From Caballeronia glebae (GTDB lineage Bacteria; Pseudomonadota; Gammaproteobacteria; Burkholderiales; Burkholderiaceae): a stretch of DNA of 64,000 nucleotides. Of the stretch, positions 16,060 through 25,663 are shown one piece after another. The DNA is taken from assembly GCF_001545035.1 (NCBI RefSeq), contig NZ_FCOJ02000010.1, forward strand, positions 1 to 64,000. The letters are read 5' to 3'. Within the stretch, counting starts at the first letter, position 1. Every line of letters starts with the position of its first letter. The position numbers and the translations under genes were made by a program. The notes under the pieces were generated by a model, which worked only from the letters and a program-made list of their open reading frames with translations, ran no database searches and was not told where the DNA came from.

Positions 16060-16821
16060 TCATGCGAGCACCAGTTCCAGTTCGCCGATGCGATCGATCG
16101 CGCCATGCAGCATCCCCGGTCCGTCGACGCGATATGCGCCCGTGTAGGAACCCGTGGTGATGGTCCAGAACGGCTCGACGGTCAAACCCATGCGCGAACA
16201 ATGGTTGACGAGCCACGGCAGCAATTCGCGCGGATCGCCCGCGGGATTGCCGAGCGCGGCCGGCTCAATCGATACGCCGTCGAGCGTGAATTCCAGTCGC
16301 GGTGTGAGAAAGTCGAAGCCGGGCGCGACGACGTCGTAAGGTTCCATGCCCGACACGACGAGCGCGCCGTTATTCTGCGAATCGGCGAGTTGAGCCAGCG
16401 GATCGAGATTGGGCCATTGAGCGAAACGGCTGTCGACCACTTCGAGCGCGACCGCGACGCCGCCTATCGCATCGAGTACTTCCTCGCGTGTGTAAGGGTC
16501 GGGTCGCGCGGGCAGCGCATAGGCGAAGCGGAACGCGACTTCGAGTTCCACCAGCACGCGGAAAAACGATTGAAAAGTAAGGCGCGCGGGCGAAACGTGG
16601 ACAAGCGAGACGTCGATGGGCGCGCCCGTGGCGAGCGCGTCGGGTGCGCGCGCCCCGATCTTCCAGGCGCCGATGCGCGCATCCGACTCTCTCAGCATCT
16701 CGTGCTGGATCGCGTAGGCGGTGGGCGCGTCGGCGGGAATGTCGGCGGACTCCAGCGTTTCGATCAGCTGATGCCGGCGGCGGGCGTCCGCGAGCTTCGC
16801 GGCGAGTGTCGATCCGGTCAT
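16060..16821 (-). CDS. 2-keto-4-pentenoate hydratase-like protein (FAH superfamily)
   Basis: A 253-residue protein of the fumarylacetoacetate hydrolase superfamily, in the branch of 2-hydroxypenta-2,4-dienoate hydratases and 4-oxalocrotonate decarboxylases. It has AYAIQHEMLRESDARIGAWKIGA near the N-terminus, a conserved ARLTFQSF region and a C-terminal EPFWTITTGSYTGAYRV segment. These enzymes act in meta-cleavage of aromatics with a divalent metal. No other meta-pathway genes are nearby, so the pathway is unassigned. ATG 16821 has GAGGA eight bases upstream. The in-frame ATG at 16851 does not. Confidence 0.8.
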   Translation of the reverse strand: MTGSTLAAKLADARRRHQLIETLESADIPADAPTAYAIQHEMLRESDARIGAWKIGARAPDALATGAPIDVSLVHVSPARLTFQSFFRVLVELEVAFRFAYALPARPDPYTREEVLDAIGGVAVALEVVDSRFAQWPNLDPLAQLADSQNNGALVVSGMEPYDVVAPGFDFLTPRLEFTLDGVSIEPAALGNPAGDPRELLPWLVNHCSRMGLTVEPFWTITTGSYTGAYRVDGPGMLHGAIDRIGELELVLA

Positions 16822-16947
16822 GTCGATATCCTCGTGTGAGCGGTGATGCACCCCTCAGTGTACGGGTTAGCGGATCGACGTTGGTCGCGCGCGTGTGCAT
16901 TCGCGCGCATTCGCGGACCGCGCGCGGCTACGCGCCGCGCGTCATGC

Positions 16948-18696
16948 TCAGAACGTCTCCCAGTCGCCGCCCGCGACCGCGGTCGCCGGCGCTTTCGGTG
17001 CGGGCGACGGCGCGGCTGCGGCGCGTTTGGCAGGCGCCGACGTCGTCGTGGCGGGCTTCGCGCTCACGCGCGTCGTTATCGTTGCACGCGATGCAATTTT
17101 CACCGGCTGCGTCGATGTAGCCGCACTGGCAGCGAGAGCAGCAAGCGGCGCGCCGCCGTCCGCCACCTGGAACACAGCCACCGCCTGCCGCAGTCGCGCG
17201 GCCTGGTCTTCGAGCGACTGCGCGGCCGCCGCCGCTTCCTCGACGAGCGCGGCGTTCTGTTGCGTCACTTCGTCCATCTGCGTGACGGCGCGCGACACCT
17301 GTTCGATGCCGCTCGACTGCTCCTCCGACGCCGCCGCGATCTCGCCCATGATGTCCGTCACGCGCTGCACCGCGCCGATGATCTCGTTCATCGTGCGGCC
17401 GGCTTCGTCGACGAGCGTGGTGCCCGTGCGCACGCGCGCCACCGACGTATCGATCAGCTCCTTGATTTCCTTCGCCGCCGCCGACGAGCGCTGCGCAAGG
17501 CTGCGCACCTCGCCCGCGACGACCGCGAAGCCGCGCCCTTCCTCGCCCGCGCGCGCCGCTTCGACGGCCGCGTTGAGCGCCAGAATGTTGGTCTGGAACG
17601 CAATGCCCTCGATGATCGAAATGATGTCCGCGATCTTCGACGAACTGCCGTCGATCTCGCGCATCGTGTCGACGACCTGCGTCACGACCGCGCTTCCCTT
17701 GCCGGCGATGGCCGACGCGTTCGCCGCGAGCGCGCTCGCCTGCCGCGCGTTGTCGGCGTTCTGGCGGACGGTGCCCGTCAGCTCTTCCATGCTCGACGCG
17801 GTTTCCTGCAGCGCCGATGCCTGTTCCTCGGTGCGCGACGAGAGATCCGTATTGCCCGCCGCGATCTGCTGCGTGGCGGACGCGATCGATTCGCTGCCCG
17901 AGCGCACCGTGCGCACGGTCGTCAGCAGGCTTGCGCGCATTTTGGCGAGACCTTCGAGCAACTGGCCCATTTCGTCGCGCGACGTGACGGCGACCTCGCG
18001 GCGCAGATCGCCCGCTGCGATGGCTTCGAAATGACCGAGCGCGGCTTCGAGGGGCCGCGCAATCGCGCGCCTGAGCGAAACCCACGCGAACACGGCCGCC
18101 GCCAGGCCGAGCGCGATCGCGCCGAGGCTCAGCGCGCGGAACCACTGGAAGCGGTTCTGGGTCTCTTCGTAGCTCTTATGGGACGCTTCGGTCAGATGCT
18201 TGCGCAGCGCGTCGTTCGCGTTGGCGAGTTCGTTGTACGTGACCTGCATCGCCTTGGCGTTCGCGATGATGCCGTCGTGATCGTTCGCCATGACCGCCGC
18301 GACGCCCTTGTCCACGATGCCCTGCAGCGCGAGGCGCTTGTCCTGCGCGGCGTCGGCGAGACGCCTTTCGCCCGGCGCTTGCGGCAGCGCCATGTATTCC
18401 TTCCAGTAGCCGTCCGCGCGCTCGCGCATCATGCGCGCGCGCTCGACCGTCGACGCCACTTCCGGCGTGCCGGCGAGCAGCGCCGCGCGATCGAACACGA
18501 GCCGTTCGCGTGCGGCATACATTTCCGCGTTGCCGACGGCGATCGCCGCAGGCATCTGCACCGAATAAGTGTCTTGAAATGCGCCGTTGGAGTGACTCAT
18601 GCCGGTGAGCCCCAGCGCGCCGATCGCGATGAGCAGCGCACCCAGAAACGCCATCGAGATACCGAGGCGCGCCTTGATCGTCAAAGCATGTTTCAT
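16948..18696 (-). CDS. Methyl-accepting chemotaxis protein with CheR-binding pentapeptide
   Basis: A 582-residue inner-membrane chemoreceptor. TM1 lies at about 11-31 and TM2 at about 189-207. The periplasmic domain between them is of the four-helix Tar/Tsr type. It is followed by HAMP (about 208-262) and a signalling domain whose hairpin tip reads [20 protein letters not shown]. The protein ends in DWETF, matching the xWxxF tether for the CheR methyltransferase and CheB methylesterase found at the end of high-abundance enteric receptors. ATG 18696 is preferred (AGGG eight bases upstream). An in-frame start at 18759 adds 21 polar residues before TM1. It lies downstream of the ribose operon but beyond its terminator. 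The ligand is unknown. Confidence 0.92.
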   Translation of the reverse strand: MKHALTIKARLGISMAFLGALLIAIGALGLTGMSHSNGAFQDTYSVQMPAAIAVGNAEMYAARERLVFDRAALLAGTPEVASTVERARMMRERADGYWKEYMALPQAPGERRLADAAQDKRLALQGIVDKGVAAVMANDHDGIIANAKAMQVTYNELANANDALRKHLTEASHKSYEETQNRFQWFRALSLGAIALGLAAAVFAWVSLRRAIARPLEAALGHFEAIAAGDLRREVAVTSRDEMGQLLEGLAKMRASLLTTVRTVRSGSESIASATQQIAAGNTDLSSRTEEQASALQETASSMEELTGTVRQNADNARQASALAANASAIAGKGSAVVTQVVDTMREIDGSSSKIADIISIIEGIAFQTNILALNAAVEAARAGEEGRGFAVVAGEVRSLAQRSSAAAKEIKELIDTSVARVRTGTTLVDEAGRTMNEIIGAVQRVTDIMGEIAAASEEQSSGIEQVSRAVTQMDEVTQQNAALVEEAAAAAQSLEDQAARLRQAVAVFQVADGGAPLAALAASAATSTQPVKIASRATITTRVSAKPATTTSAPAKRAAAAPSPAPKAPATAVAGGDWETF

Positions 18697-18823
18697 TGAG
18701 TTTTCCCTGATGCCGCTCGCAAGCGGGGTCGTCGTTTCGTGACTGTGCGCGCGCGCCATCGCGCGGCCGCTATCGATGTAAACGGCGCGAAAGAGTCGGC
18801 ACTTGAGGAAATTATTTCGTATG

Positions 18824-18853
18824 AAAAGAAAACGGCGCGTCAGACGCGCCGTG
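18824..18853 (-). terminator. Intrinsic terminator of the ribose operon
   Basis: On the minus strand the 9-bp stem ACGGCGCGT/ACGCGCCGT (18832-18852, 3-base loop) is followed by TTTTCTTTT. It lies about 22 bases after the rbsK stop and separates the operon from the chemoreceptor gene. Confidence 0.75.
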
Positions 18854-18874
18854 TTTTCAACGATCGTTGAAAAG

Positions 18875-19807
18875 TTATGCTGAAATTTCGCTGCGGTGCG
18901 GAATCGATGGCTGCGCGCCCTCGCGCGTCACCGCGATGGCCGCCGCGCGCTGGCCGAACGCGATCGCGTCCATTGCCGCCGCGCCGCGCGCGAGTTCCGC
19001 CGCGAAGCCGCCGATGAACGTGTCGCCAGCGGCGGTCGTATCGACCGCTTCGACGCGCGGCGACGCCAGATGAACGCCGTCGTCGTGTGCGCCGTCGAGC
19101 AGCGCGAGCACGCCTTGCGCGCCGAGCGTGACGATCACGTTGCGCGCGCCCTTCGCCTTGAGCGCCTGCGCGGCACGGCGCGCGTCGTCCGGCGTGTCGA
19201 TGGCGACGCCCGAGAGCGTCGCGGCTTCGAGTTCGTTCGGAATCAGATAGTCGACGAGCGGGAACCAGTCCGGCGGCAGCTTGCGCGCGGCGGGCGCGGG
19301 ATTGAGGATCGTCGTGCGTTTCAGGCGCCGGCCAGCGGCGAGCGCGGCGCGCACGGCGTCGGCCGGCGTTTCGAGCTGGCACACGATGACATCCGCTTGC
19401 GCGATCAGCGCGTCCTGCGCCTCGATGCGCGCGGGCGTCACTTCGGCGTTGCTGCCCGCGACGATCACGATCGCGTTCTGGCTCGCGTCGTCGACGACGA
19501 TGAGCGCGACGCCCGTCGGCGCGCTCGCACTGGTCGCGAGCGCCGTGCAGTCGATGCCTTCCGCTTCGAGGCTGCCTTTGAGCGTCGCGCCGTTCGAATC
19601 GTCGCCGACGCAGCCGATCATCGCGACGTGCGCGCCCAGGCGCGCCGCGGCGACTGCCTGATTGCCGCCCTTGCCGCCCGGCACCTGCGCGAACGCGTGG
19701 CCGGCGAGCGTTTCGCCCGGTCTCGGCAGGCGCGGCGCGCGCGTCACCAGATCCATGTTGAGGCTGCCGACCACGGTCACGCGGCCGGTTTTGGCACTTT
19801 CGCCCAT
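18875..19807 (-). CDS. rbsK: Ribokinase
   Basis: A 310-residue PfkB-family sugar kinase that phosphorylates ribose at O5 using ATP, feeding the pentose phosphate pathway. Family signatures are GSLNMDLV near the N-terminus, the substrate-binding [15 protein letters not shown] at about 44-58, and the catalytic [18 protein letters not shown] near residues 265-282. The Asp of GD is the base. It is the last gene of the rbsBACRK operon, 27 bases after rbsR, and an intrinsic terminator follows. No rbsD (ribose pyranase) gene is present in the operon. Confidence 0.95.
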   Translation of the reverse strand: MGESAKTGRVTVVGSLNMDLVTRAPRLPRPGETLAGHAFAQVPGGKGGNQAVAAARLGAHVAMIGCVGDDSNGATLKGSLEAEGIDCTALATSASAPTGVALIVVDDASQNAIVIVAGSNAEVTPARIEAQDALIAQADVIVCQLETPADAVRAALAAGRRLKRTTILNPAPAARKLPPDWFPLVDYLIPNELEAATLSGVAIDTPDDARRAAQALKAKGARNVIVTLGAQGVLALLDGAHDDGVHLASPRVEAVDTTAAGDTFIGGFAAELARGAAAMDAIAFGQRAAAIAVTREGAQPSIPHRSEISA

Positions 19808-19834
19808 CTCGTTTCCTTTACTGAACCGCCGTTG

Positions 19835-20857
19835 TTACGCCTTCGCACCGCGCGACTCGGGCACCACCGCGGTCGATTCGCGGAGCACGAGGCGCGGCGC
19901 CACCACGCGCCGGCGCGTCGTGCCGGCCAGCTTGCCGGTGATGCGGTCGATCAGCGTCTGCGCGGCCATTTCGCCCAGCGCGCGCACCGATTGTCCCACC
20001 GTCGACAAGGCCGGATAGGTGTAGCGCGACAACTCCACATCGTCGAAACCGATGATCGAACAATCCGTCGGCACGTTGATATGACGTTCCGCCGCCGCAC
20101 GCAGCGCGCCGATGCCCATCATGTCGTTGCACGCGAAAATCGCCGTCGGCTTCATGTTGTCGAGCAATAGCGAGGCCGCGGCGTAACCGCCCGTCGCGGA
20201 GAAATCGCTCTGCTGGATCGCATTCGGCTCGATCTCGATGCCGCGCTCGGCCATCGCGCGGATGAAACCGTGCAGACGCATCGCGGAAACCGCCGTCGCA
20301 ACCGGCCCGGTAATGCAGCCGATCTTCGAGTGCCCGAGTTGCAGCAGATGCCGCGTCGCGAGATACGCGCCCTTTTCGTGGTCGATCTGCACGAGGTCCG
20401 ATTGCAGCCCCTCGATATTGCGATCGACGATCACGAGCGGCTCGCGTGCGCCCGCAAGACATTGCGCGAGCACCGAATCCTCGCCCGCCGATGCGATCAC
20501 CAGCCCGTCGATGCGCTTTTCCTGCAGCACGCGCAAATAGCTGCGCTGCTTCGCCGGGTCGTCGTCGGAGTTGCAGAAGAACACGCAATAGCCGTTCTTC
20601 GCGCAGCCGTCCTCGACGCCGCGCGCAAGCTCGGCGAAATACGGGTTCGTCGCGTTCGGCACGAGCAGGCCGATGGTCGCCGTCGAGCGCGCCTTCAGCG
20701 AGCGCGCGACCGCCGACGGCACGTAGTCGAGCTCAAGGATCGCCCGCTCGACTTTCGCCCGCACGTCGGCCGATACCGGCCGCGAGTTGTTCACTACGTG
20801 GGATACCGTCGTAAACGACACCCCGGCAATGGCTGCCACGTCTTTGATCGTCGCCAT
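19835..20857 (-). CDS. rbsR: LacI-family repressor of ribose utilisation
   Basis: A 340-residue LacI/GalR regulator. The helix-turn-helix and hinge lie at about 1-60 (TIKDVAAIAGVSFTTVSHVVN, then YVPSAVARSLK). The periplasmic-binding-protein-like sugar domain follows (IGLLVPNATNPYFAELARGVE). Its place between rbsC and rbsK makes ribose the likely effector. ATG 20857 has AAGGA upstream and gives the standard N-terminus. The ORF extends 22 codons further with no ribosome site. It follows rbsC after a 230-base gap. That gap could hold its own promoter, but none was clear. Confidence 0.92.
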   Translation of the reverse strand: MATIKDVAAIAGVSFTTVSHVVNNSRPVSADVRAKVERAILELDYVPSAVARSLKARSTATIGLLVPNATNPYFAELARGVEDGCAKNGYCVFFCNSDDDPAKQRSYLRVLQEKRIDGLVIASAGEDSVLAQCLAGAREPLVIVDRNIEGLQSDLVQIDHEKGAYLATRHLLQLGHSKIGCITGPVATAVSAMRLHGFIRAMAERGIEIEPNAIQQSDFSATGGYAAASLLLDNMKPTAIFACNDMMGIGALRAAAERHINVPTDCSIIGFDDVELSRYTYPALSTVGQSVRALGEMAAQTLIDRITGKLAGTTRRRVVAPRLVLRESTAVVPESRGAKA

Positions 20858-21087
20858 ACATCGTCCTTCGCTTCTCTTAGGTCTTGCTGCTTTTATTGGT
20901 CGTAAGGCGTCCGGCGCGACCAACTTTCATGCGCCGCTCACTTCCCCGCGCCCTGCCTGCTTCATTGTGTGCCGCCGTGGCGAATCCCCGTCCGCCGCTG
21001 CCTGCCTGATATCGCCTGCTATCGCCTGCTACCGCCGCCGGCCGCTTCTCCGCCCTGTGCGGAGCCACTGCCTGCGCCGTCCCTCGA

Positions 21088-22077
21088 TCAAACCCGCTTT
21101 CTTCTGCTGCGGTATGTATCCAGCACCACCGCCACCACGATCACCGCGCCGGTAATGATGCGCTTGGTCGGCTCGTTCGCGCCGATCTGCGCCAGTCCCG
21201 CCGCCAGCACGGAGATGATCAACACGCCGAAAAACGTGCTGATGACCGAGCCGCGCCCGCCCATCAGACTCGTCCCGCCGATCACGACCGCCGCGATCAC
21301 CTGCAGCTCCAGCCCCGCGCCGGCGTTCGGATCGGCCGCCTCCAGCCGCGAGATCTGAAACAGCGCCGCGAGCCCGGAGAGCGCGCCCATCAGCGCGAAA
21401 ACGATGACCTTGTAAGGCCGCGGATTCACGCCCGCGAGACGCACGGCTTCCTCGTTCGTGCCGATTCCTACCAGATATCGGCCAAAAACCGTCCGGGTCA
21501 AGACCAGATGGGCAATTATCATGACCGCGACCGCCATCAGGAACGCGGGCGAGATGCCGAACGCGATCGGATTCGACAGAAAATCGAACGCATCGCCGAT
21601 GTACGCCGTGCGCGAGTTCGTCATCTGATACGCGAGTCCGCGCGCGCCTTCGAGCACGCCGAGCGACACGATGAACGACGGAATCCGCCACGCCACGGTC
21701 ACGAGGCCGGTCACGGCGCCCGTGAGCGCGGCGGCCGCGAGTCCGATCAGCGCGGCCGGAAACGCCGGCCAGTGCCATTTGAGCGCGGCCACGCTCACCA
21801 CCGATGCCCCCAGCGCCAGCACCGAGCCGACCGAGAGATCAATGCTCGCGATGATGAGCACGAACGTCATGCCGACCGACATCACGACGAGATCCGGAAT
21901 CTGGTTCGCGATCGTGCTGAACGTGTCGTACGTCAGAAAGTGCGGGCTCAGCACCGAAAAGAGCGCGATCATCGCGGCGAGCGCGCCCGCGAGACCGAGG
22001 TAATTCGAAAGCCCCAGGCGCGTGCCGACGCCTTTCGTGCTCTTCGGTGCGTCGGCGGGCAGGTTCGCTTCGCTCAT
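21088..22077 (-). CDS. rbsC: Ribose ABC transporter permease
   Basis: A 329-residue integral membrane protein of the BPD_transp_2 family with eight to ten hydrophobic segments. Family sequences include GMTFVLIIASIDLSVGSVLALGA and GGTSLMGGRGSVISTFFGVLII. It forms the membrane channel with RbsA on the cytoplasmic face and RbsB in the periplasm. The start codon follows the rbsA stop directly with no spacer (TGAATG), implying coupled translation. The N-terminal 30 residues are polar and cytoplasmic. Confidence 0.94.
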   Translation of the reverse strand: MSEANLPADAPKSTKGVGTRLGLSNYLGLAGALAAMIALFSVLSPHFLTYDTFSTIANQIPDLVVMSVGMTFVLIIASIDLSVGSVLALGASVVSVAALKWHWPAFPAALIGLAAAALTGAVTGLVTVAWRIPSFIVSLGVLEGARGLAYQMTNSRTAYIGDAFDFLSNPIAFGISPAFLMAVAVMIIAHLVLTRTVFGRYLVGIGTNEEAVRLAGVNPRPYKVIVFALMGALSGLAALFQISRLEAADPNAGAGLELQVIAAVVIGGTSLMGGRGSVISTFFGVLIISVLAAGLAQIGANEPTKRIITGAVIVVAVVLDTYRSRRKRV

Positions 22078-23667
22078 TCAATGCTCCACGTTGTCTTCGG
22101 GCGCTTTCGCGTCCGGGACGATGGGTTCGTGCATGATCGCCTCGCGCTTCGCGTAACCCGAGAATGCCGCTGCGAGCAGCGCGTCCTGCGACCAGTTCGC
22201 GCGCTCGAACACGCCCGTCATGCGGCCCGCCGACATCACGCCGATGCGGTCGCAGATCAGCATCAGCTCGCGCAGATCGCTCGACACGACGACGAGCGCG
22301 CGTCCTTCGCGGGCGAGCGCGCCCATCAGCCCGTAGATGTCGAACTTGGCGCCGACGTCGATGCCGCGCGTCGGCTCGTCGAACAGCAGCACCGAGCAGT
22401 CGCGCGCGAGCCAGCGGCCGATCACGACCTTCTGCTGGTTGCCGCCCGACAACTCCGACACCGCCTGCGCCGGCCCCGACGTGCGGATGCGCATCGCGTC
22501 GATCTGCCGCTGCGCGAGCGCCGCTTCGCGGCGCGTGTCGACCACGCCGTGACGCGCGACCGCGTTCAAATTGCCCAGTGAAACGTTCGCGGCGATCGGC
22601 AAGGTAAGCAACAGGCCCTCGCCCTTGCGATCCTCCGTGATCAGCGCAATGCCTTCGGCGACCGCATCCGACGGCGATTGCACCGACACGCGCCGCAGCG
22701 CCTGCCCGTTGCGCGCGACCGACAGCGTGCCCGCGTCCGCGCGATCCGCGCCGTAGATGAGCCGCATGAGCTCGGTGCGGCCCGCGCCGATCAGCCCGCT
22801 CACGCCGAAAATCTCGCCCGCGCGCACTTCGAACGACACGTCGCGGACCGCGGGCAGCCGCGTCATGCCTTCCACTTTCAGCGCGACATCGCCGATCCGG
22901 CGCTCGCCCAGATCGATGCGCTCGCCGAGTTCGCGCCCGACCATCAGCGTGACTAGCCGGTCGCTCGTGAGTTCGTCCATCGGACCGACGTGTACGAGGC
23001 GTCCGTCGCGCAGCACGGCCGCGCGCTCGGCGATGCGCCGCAATTCTTCCAGCCGGTGCGAGATGTACACGAGCGCGACGCCGCGCGCCTTCAGCCGCTC
23101 GACCTGCTCGAACAGCAGATCGACTTCGCGCGCGGTGAGCATCGCGGTCGGCTCGTCGAGAATCAGCACGCGGCAATCGCCGATCAGATTGCGCGCGATC
23201 TCCACCATTTGCTGATGCCCGATGCCGAGACCGCCGACGAGCGTGTCCGGATCGATCGCGTCGAGCCCGACCTGCGCCATCGCGTGACGCGCATCTTCTG
23301 CGAGCCGCTTGCGATCGATCCAGCCGATGCTCTTGCGCGGCAAACGGTTCAGAAACAGATTCTCCGCCACCGACAAGGTCGGCAGCAGATTCAGCTCCTG
23401 CATGACCATGCGCACGCCGAGCGACTCGGCCTCCGAGCGGCTTTTCGGCGCGTAGGGCTGACCCGCGAGCGTCATCGTGCCGGCGGTCGGATCGGCGAGA
23501 CCGCCGATGATCTTCGACAGCGTGCTCTTGCCCGCGCCGTTCTCGCCGGTCAGCGCGAGCACTTCGCCCGCGACGAGATCCAGCGACACGTCCGCCAGCA
23601 CCGGCTCGACATAAGTCTTGCCGATGCCCGTCACCGTCAGCACGTTCGCATCGTTCGGTCCGGTCAT
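22078..23667 (-). CDS. rbsA: Ribose ABC transporter ATP-binding protein
   Basis: A 529-residue protein with two fused ABC ATPase domains, typical of the CUT2 sugar importers. The first domain has Walker A GENGAGKST and the signature region ending in a Walker B segment VLILDEPTA. The second has the degenerate Walker A-like GLIGAGRTE, the LSGGNQQKV signature and LLFDEPTRGID. The start is uncertain. ATG 23667 gives the usual family length, ATG 23712 adds 15 residues, and neither has a strong ribosome site. The gene lies 233 bases after rbsB and is directly abutted by rbsC. Confidence 0.93.
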   Translation of the reverse strand: MTGPNDANVLTVTGIGKTYVEPVLADVSLDLVAGEVLALTGENGAGKSTLSKIIGGLADPTAGTMTLAGQPYAPKSRSEAESLGVRMVMQELNLLPTLSVAENLFLNRLPRKSIGWIDRKRLAEDARHAMAQVGLDAIDPDTLVGGLGIGHQQMVEIARNLIGDCRVLILDEPTAMLTAREVDLLFEQVERLKARGVALVYISHRLEELRRIAERAAVLRDGRLVHVGPMDELTSDRLVTLMVGRELGERIDLGERRIGDVALKVEGMTRLPAVRDVSFEVRAGEIFGVSGLIGAGRTELMRLIYGADRADAGTLSVARNGQALRRVSVQSPSDAVAEGIALITEDRKGEGLLLTLPIAANVSLGNLNAVARHGVVDTRREAALAQRQIDAMRIRTSGPAQAVSELSGGNQQKVVIGRWLARDCSVLLFDEPTRGIDVGAKFDIYGLMGALAREGRALVVVSSDLRELMLICDRIGVMSAGRMTGVFERANWSQDALLAAAFSGYAKREAIMHEPIVPDAKAPEDNVEH

Positions 23668-23900
23668 GGGGCGCTTCAAGGCTCGCTGTGCATCCACGTG
23701 GTTGTCCCGCATGGCTTCGGAAAACGGCCCGCGCCTTTGTGGGCGCGGCTCGGAGCGAATTCCCAAGCCTCGCGCGGAAAGCGTGGCCGAAGTGCGCGGA
23801 CCGTGCCCGCGCCGTCTGCCTTCCGCGCTCGTCAGTGTGTTATCGGCACGCCGGCCGCGAACTTGAGATTTCGGTTTCGCGCCGGCTTACTTCGTCACGA

Positions 23901-24863
23901 TTACTTCGTCACGAGATCGACGGGCGTTTCCACGACCTGCGAAAGCTCCGACTGCTTCTTGTGGCCGGAAATCGCCTTCAGCGCCACGTCGATGCCGAAC
24001 ACCGCCTGCTTCGCCGCGTACTGATCGGCGGTCGCGAGCACGCGGCCGTCCTTGAGCATCGGCTTGATTGCGCCGATGTTGTCGAAGCCGACCACTTGCA
24101 CCTTGCCCGCCTTGCCCGCCGCGCGAATCGCCGACACGGCGCCGATCGCCATGTTGTCGTTGTCGCACAGGAGCGCCTTCACGTTCGGATTGGCGTTCAG
24201 GATCTGCGAGGCGACCGCGTTGCCCTTGTCGATTTCCCATTCGCCCGATTGCAGCGCAACGACCTTCATGCCGGCCGCGTCCATCGCTTCCTTGAAGCCC
24301 GCACTGCGCGCCTGGGAGTTCGTGGTGGTCGTCACGCCTTCGATGATCGCGACTTCGTCGCCCTTCTTGAGACGCGGGGCGAGATAGTCCCCGACCTTTT
24401 TCGCGCCCTTCTTGTTGTCCGGTCCGACGAACGGCACATTCAGATTCTTCGACTTGAGCACGTCCGGATCGAGCCGGTTGTCGATGTTCACGACGATGAT
24501 GCCCGCGTCCGCCGCCTTCTTGAGCACCGGCACGAGCGCCTTCGAATCCGCCGGCGCGATGATGAGCGCGTCGACCTTCGAGACGATCATCTGCTCGACG
24601 ATGCGAATTTGCGCCGCCGTGTCGGTCTCGTCCTTGATGCCGTTGGTGATCAGGTCGAACTGGCCGGAGTTGTGCGCCTGATAATCCTTCGCGCCGTTTT
24701 CCATCGTCAGGAAGAACTCGTTGGCGAGCGACTTCATGACGAGCGCGACCTTGGGCTTGCCCGCGGCTTGCGCGAATGCGGACGACGAGGCGAACGGCAA
24801 TGCGGAGCAAAAGGCGAGCGCGACGGCCGCTGTCAGGACGCGTCGGCGGATGTTTCGGTTCAT
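23901..24863 (-). CDS. rbsB: Ribose ABC transporter periplasmic binding protein
   Basis: A 320-residue type-1 periplasmic binding protein. A signal peptide (about 1-30, ending SSAFAQA) precedes two alpha/beta lobes. Conserved sequences are KVALVMKSLANEFF, DALIIAPADSKALVP, CDNDNMAIGAVSAI and VVGFDNIGAI, as in ribose and related binding proteins. ATG 24863 is preferred, because GGAG lies six bases upstream. The in-frame ATG at 24875 does not have this. First gene of the operon, with a candidate promoter at 25007-25035. The ligand is taken to be ribose from the rbsK and rbsR neighbours. A related pentose or hexose cannot be excluded. Confidence 0.92.
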   Translation of the reverse strand: MNRNIRRRVLTAAVALAFCSALPFASSSAFAQAAGKPKVALVMKSLANEFFLTMENGAKDYQAHNSGQFDLITNGIKDETDTAAQIRIVEQMIVSKVDALIIAPADSKALVPVLKKAADAGIIVVNIDNRLDPDVLKSKNLNVPFVGPDNKKGAKKVGDYLAPRLKKGDEVAIIEGVTTTTNSQARSAGFKEAMDAAGMKVVALQSGEWEIDKGNAVASQILNANPNVKALLCDNDNMAIGAVSAIRAAGKAGKVQVVGFDNIGAIKPMLKDGRVLATADQYAAKQAVFGIDVALKAISGHKKQSELSQVVETPVDLVTK

Positions 24864-24981
24864 GCGAATCTCCATGCTTTTTCTGATTTGTTGGTCTCGC
24901 GAGATGCTGCGAACACGAGCAACGCGTTGCGATCCGCGCCGGGCTTGTCGCGCGCCGAAGCCTTCGATCGCCCTTTCGCGC

Positions 24982-25001
24982 GCGGTTGAACGTTTGCTCG
25001 C
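24982..25001. promoter_or_regulatory. Candidate RbsR operator
   Basis: A 20-bp partly symmetric site centred on CG, with half-sites GCGGTTGAAC and the complement of GCGAGCAAAC. Six of ten positions match between the halves. It overlaps the predicted transcription start of rbsB, where a LacI-type repressor would act. The symmetry is imperfect, so this is a suggestion only. Confidence 0.35.
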
Positions 25002-25006
25002 CGTCG

Positions 25007-25035
25007 ATTCTCGTTAAACAGACGCCGAAGGTCAA
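25007..25035 (-). promoter_or_regulatory. Candidate sigma-70 promoter of the rbs operon
   Basis: On the minus strand TTGACC (25030-25035) is separated by 17 bases from GAGAAT (25007-25012). These match five and four of six consensus positions. The start would fall near 25000, giving an rbsB leader of about 135 nucleotides, and the operator candidate overlaps it. Confidence 0.45.
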
Positions 25036-25142
25036 TCGGGCTAACGTGTAGTGCTGCACATACGACAACGCCGTCGAACCCTTGCTCGGCGGCGTTTCTG
25101 GCTGCTCGTGGGCAACGTGTTGTTGCGTTCTTGTTGCGCGAG

Positions 25143-25424
25143 TCAGAGATCTTCGACCGACTGCCCTTCCACCTTGTTGTCGATGATGTCGCGCGCGTAA
25201 TCGATACCGGCGCGCGTCGCGTCGATCGGACTGTCGAACGGTTCCTGCTCGGGCACGCCGAACATCTCCGAGCGGCCGCTCTCGCCGTGCGCGCTCTTCG
25301 CGATCGTCACGACGATGTCGAAGTGGCGCGGGCCGTCGTCCGGCTCGTCGCGTTCCTTCGCGCGCCGCAACGCCTGCACCTTTATTTCGAAGCCTTTGTA
25401 ATGGTCGGACAGCGGCGTGGACAT
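25143..25424 (-). CDS. Hypothetical small acidic protein
   Basis: A 93-residue protein that I do not recognise. It is soluble, charged and acidic. It has a beta-strand-like start (HYKGFEIKVQAL), a polar loop with DEPDDGP, a strand HFDIVVTI and a C-terminal helix (DATRAGIDYARDIIDNKVEG). ATG 25424 is clearly supported by AGGAGAGGG upstream. Longer in-frame starts up to 25523 are not. A weak hairpin without a U-run (25067-25096) lies between it and the rbs promoter region. No operon partner is apparent. Confidence 0.75.
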   Translation of the reverse strand: MSTPLSDHYKGFEIKVQALRRAKERDEPDDGPRHFDIVVTIAKSAHGESGRSEMFGVPEQEPFDSPIDATRAGIDYARDIIDNKVEGQSVEDL

Positions 25425-25663
25425 GAACCCTCTCCTTTTTCGTTGGACCTGCATCGCACGATCATACGTCGGCGTCACCGGTCGTGCGGATCGCCGGCGA
25501 TGAAAGGTACTTGCAAGCATCATTCCCGCGGCCCGGGCGCTTCGCCTCCCGATTTCACCCTATCCCGCACACCGCTCATATTGTGTTTGCCATAATGCGC
25601 GGGCGACATGCGGATAAAGACACGCGCCGTCGAACAATAACCGTCACTCAAAGGGAGCGTCAC

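Noticed and set aside
16843..18699. A 618-codon plus-strand Arg-rich frame opposite the chemoreceptor gene
   Set aside because: No recognisable domain and complete overlap with a well-defined receptor gene.
25067..25096. Hairpin AACGCCG/CGGCGTT as terminator of the 25143-25424 gene
   Set aside because: The stem is only seven pairs with a 16-base loop and no T-run follows on the minus strand.
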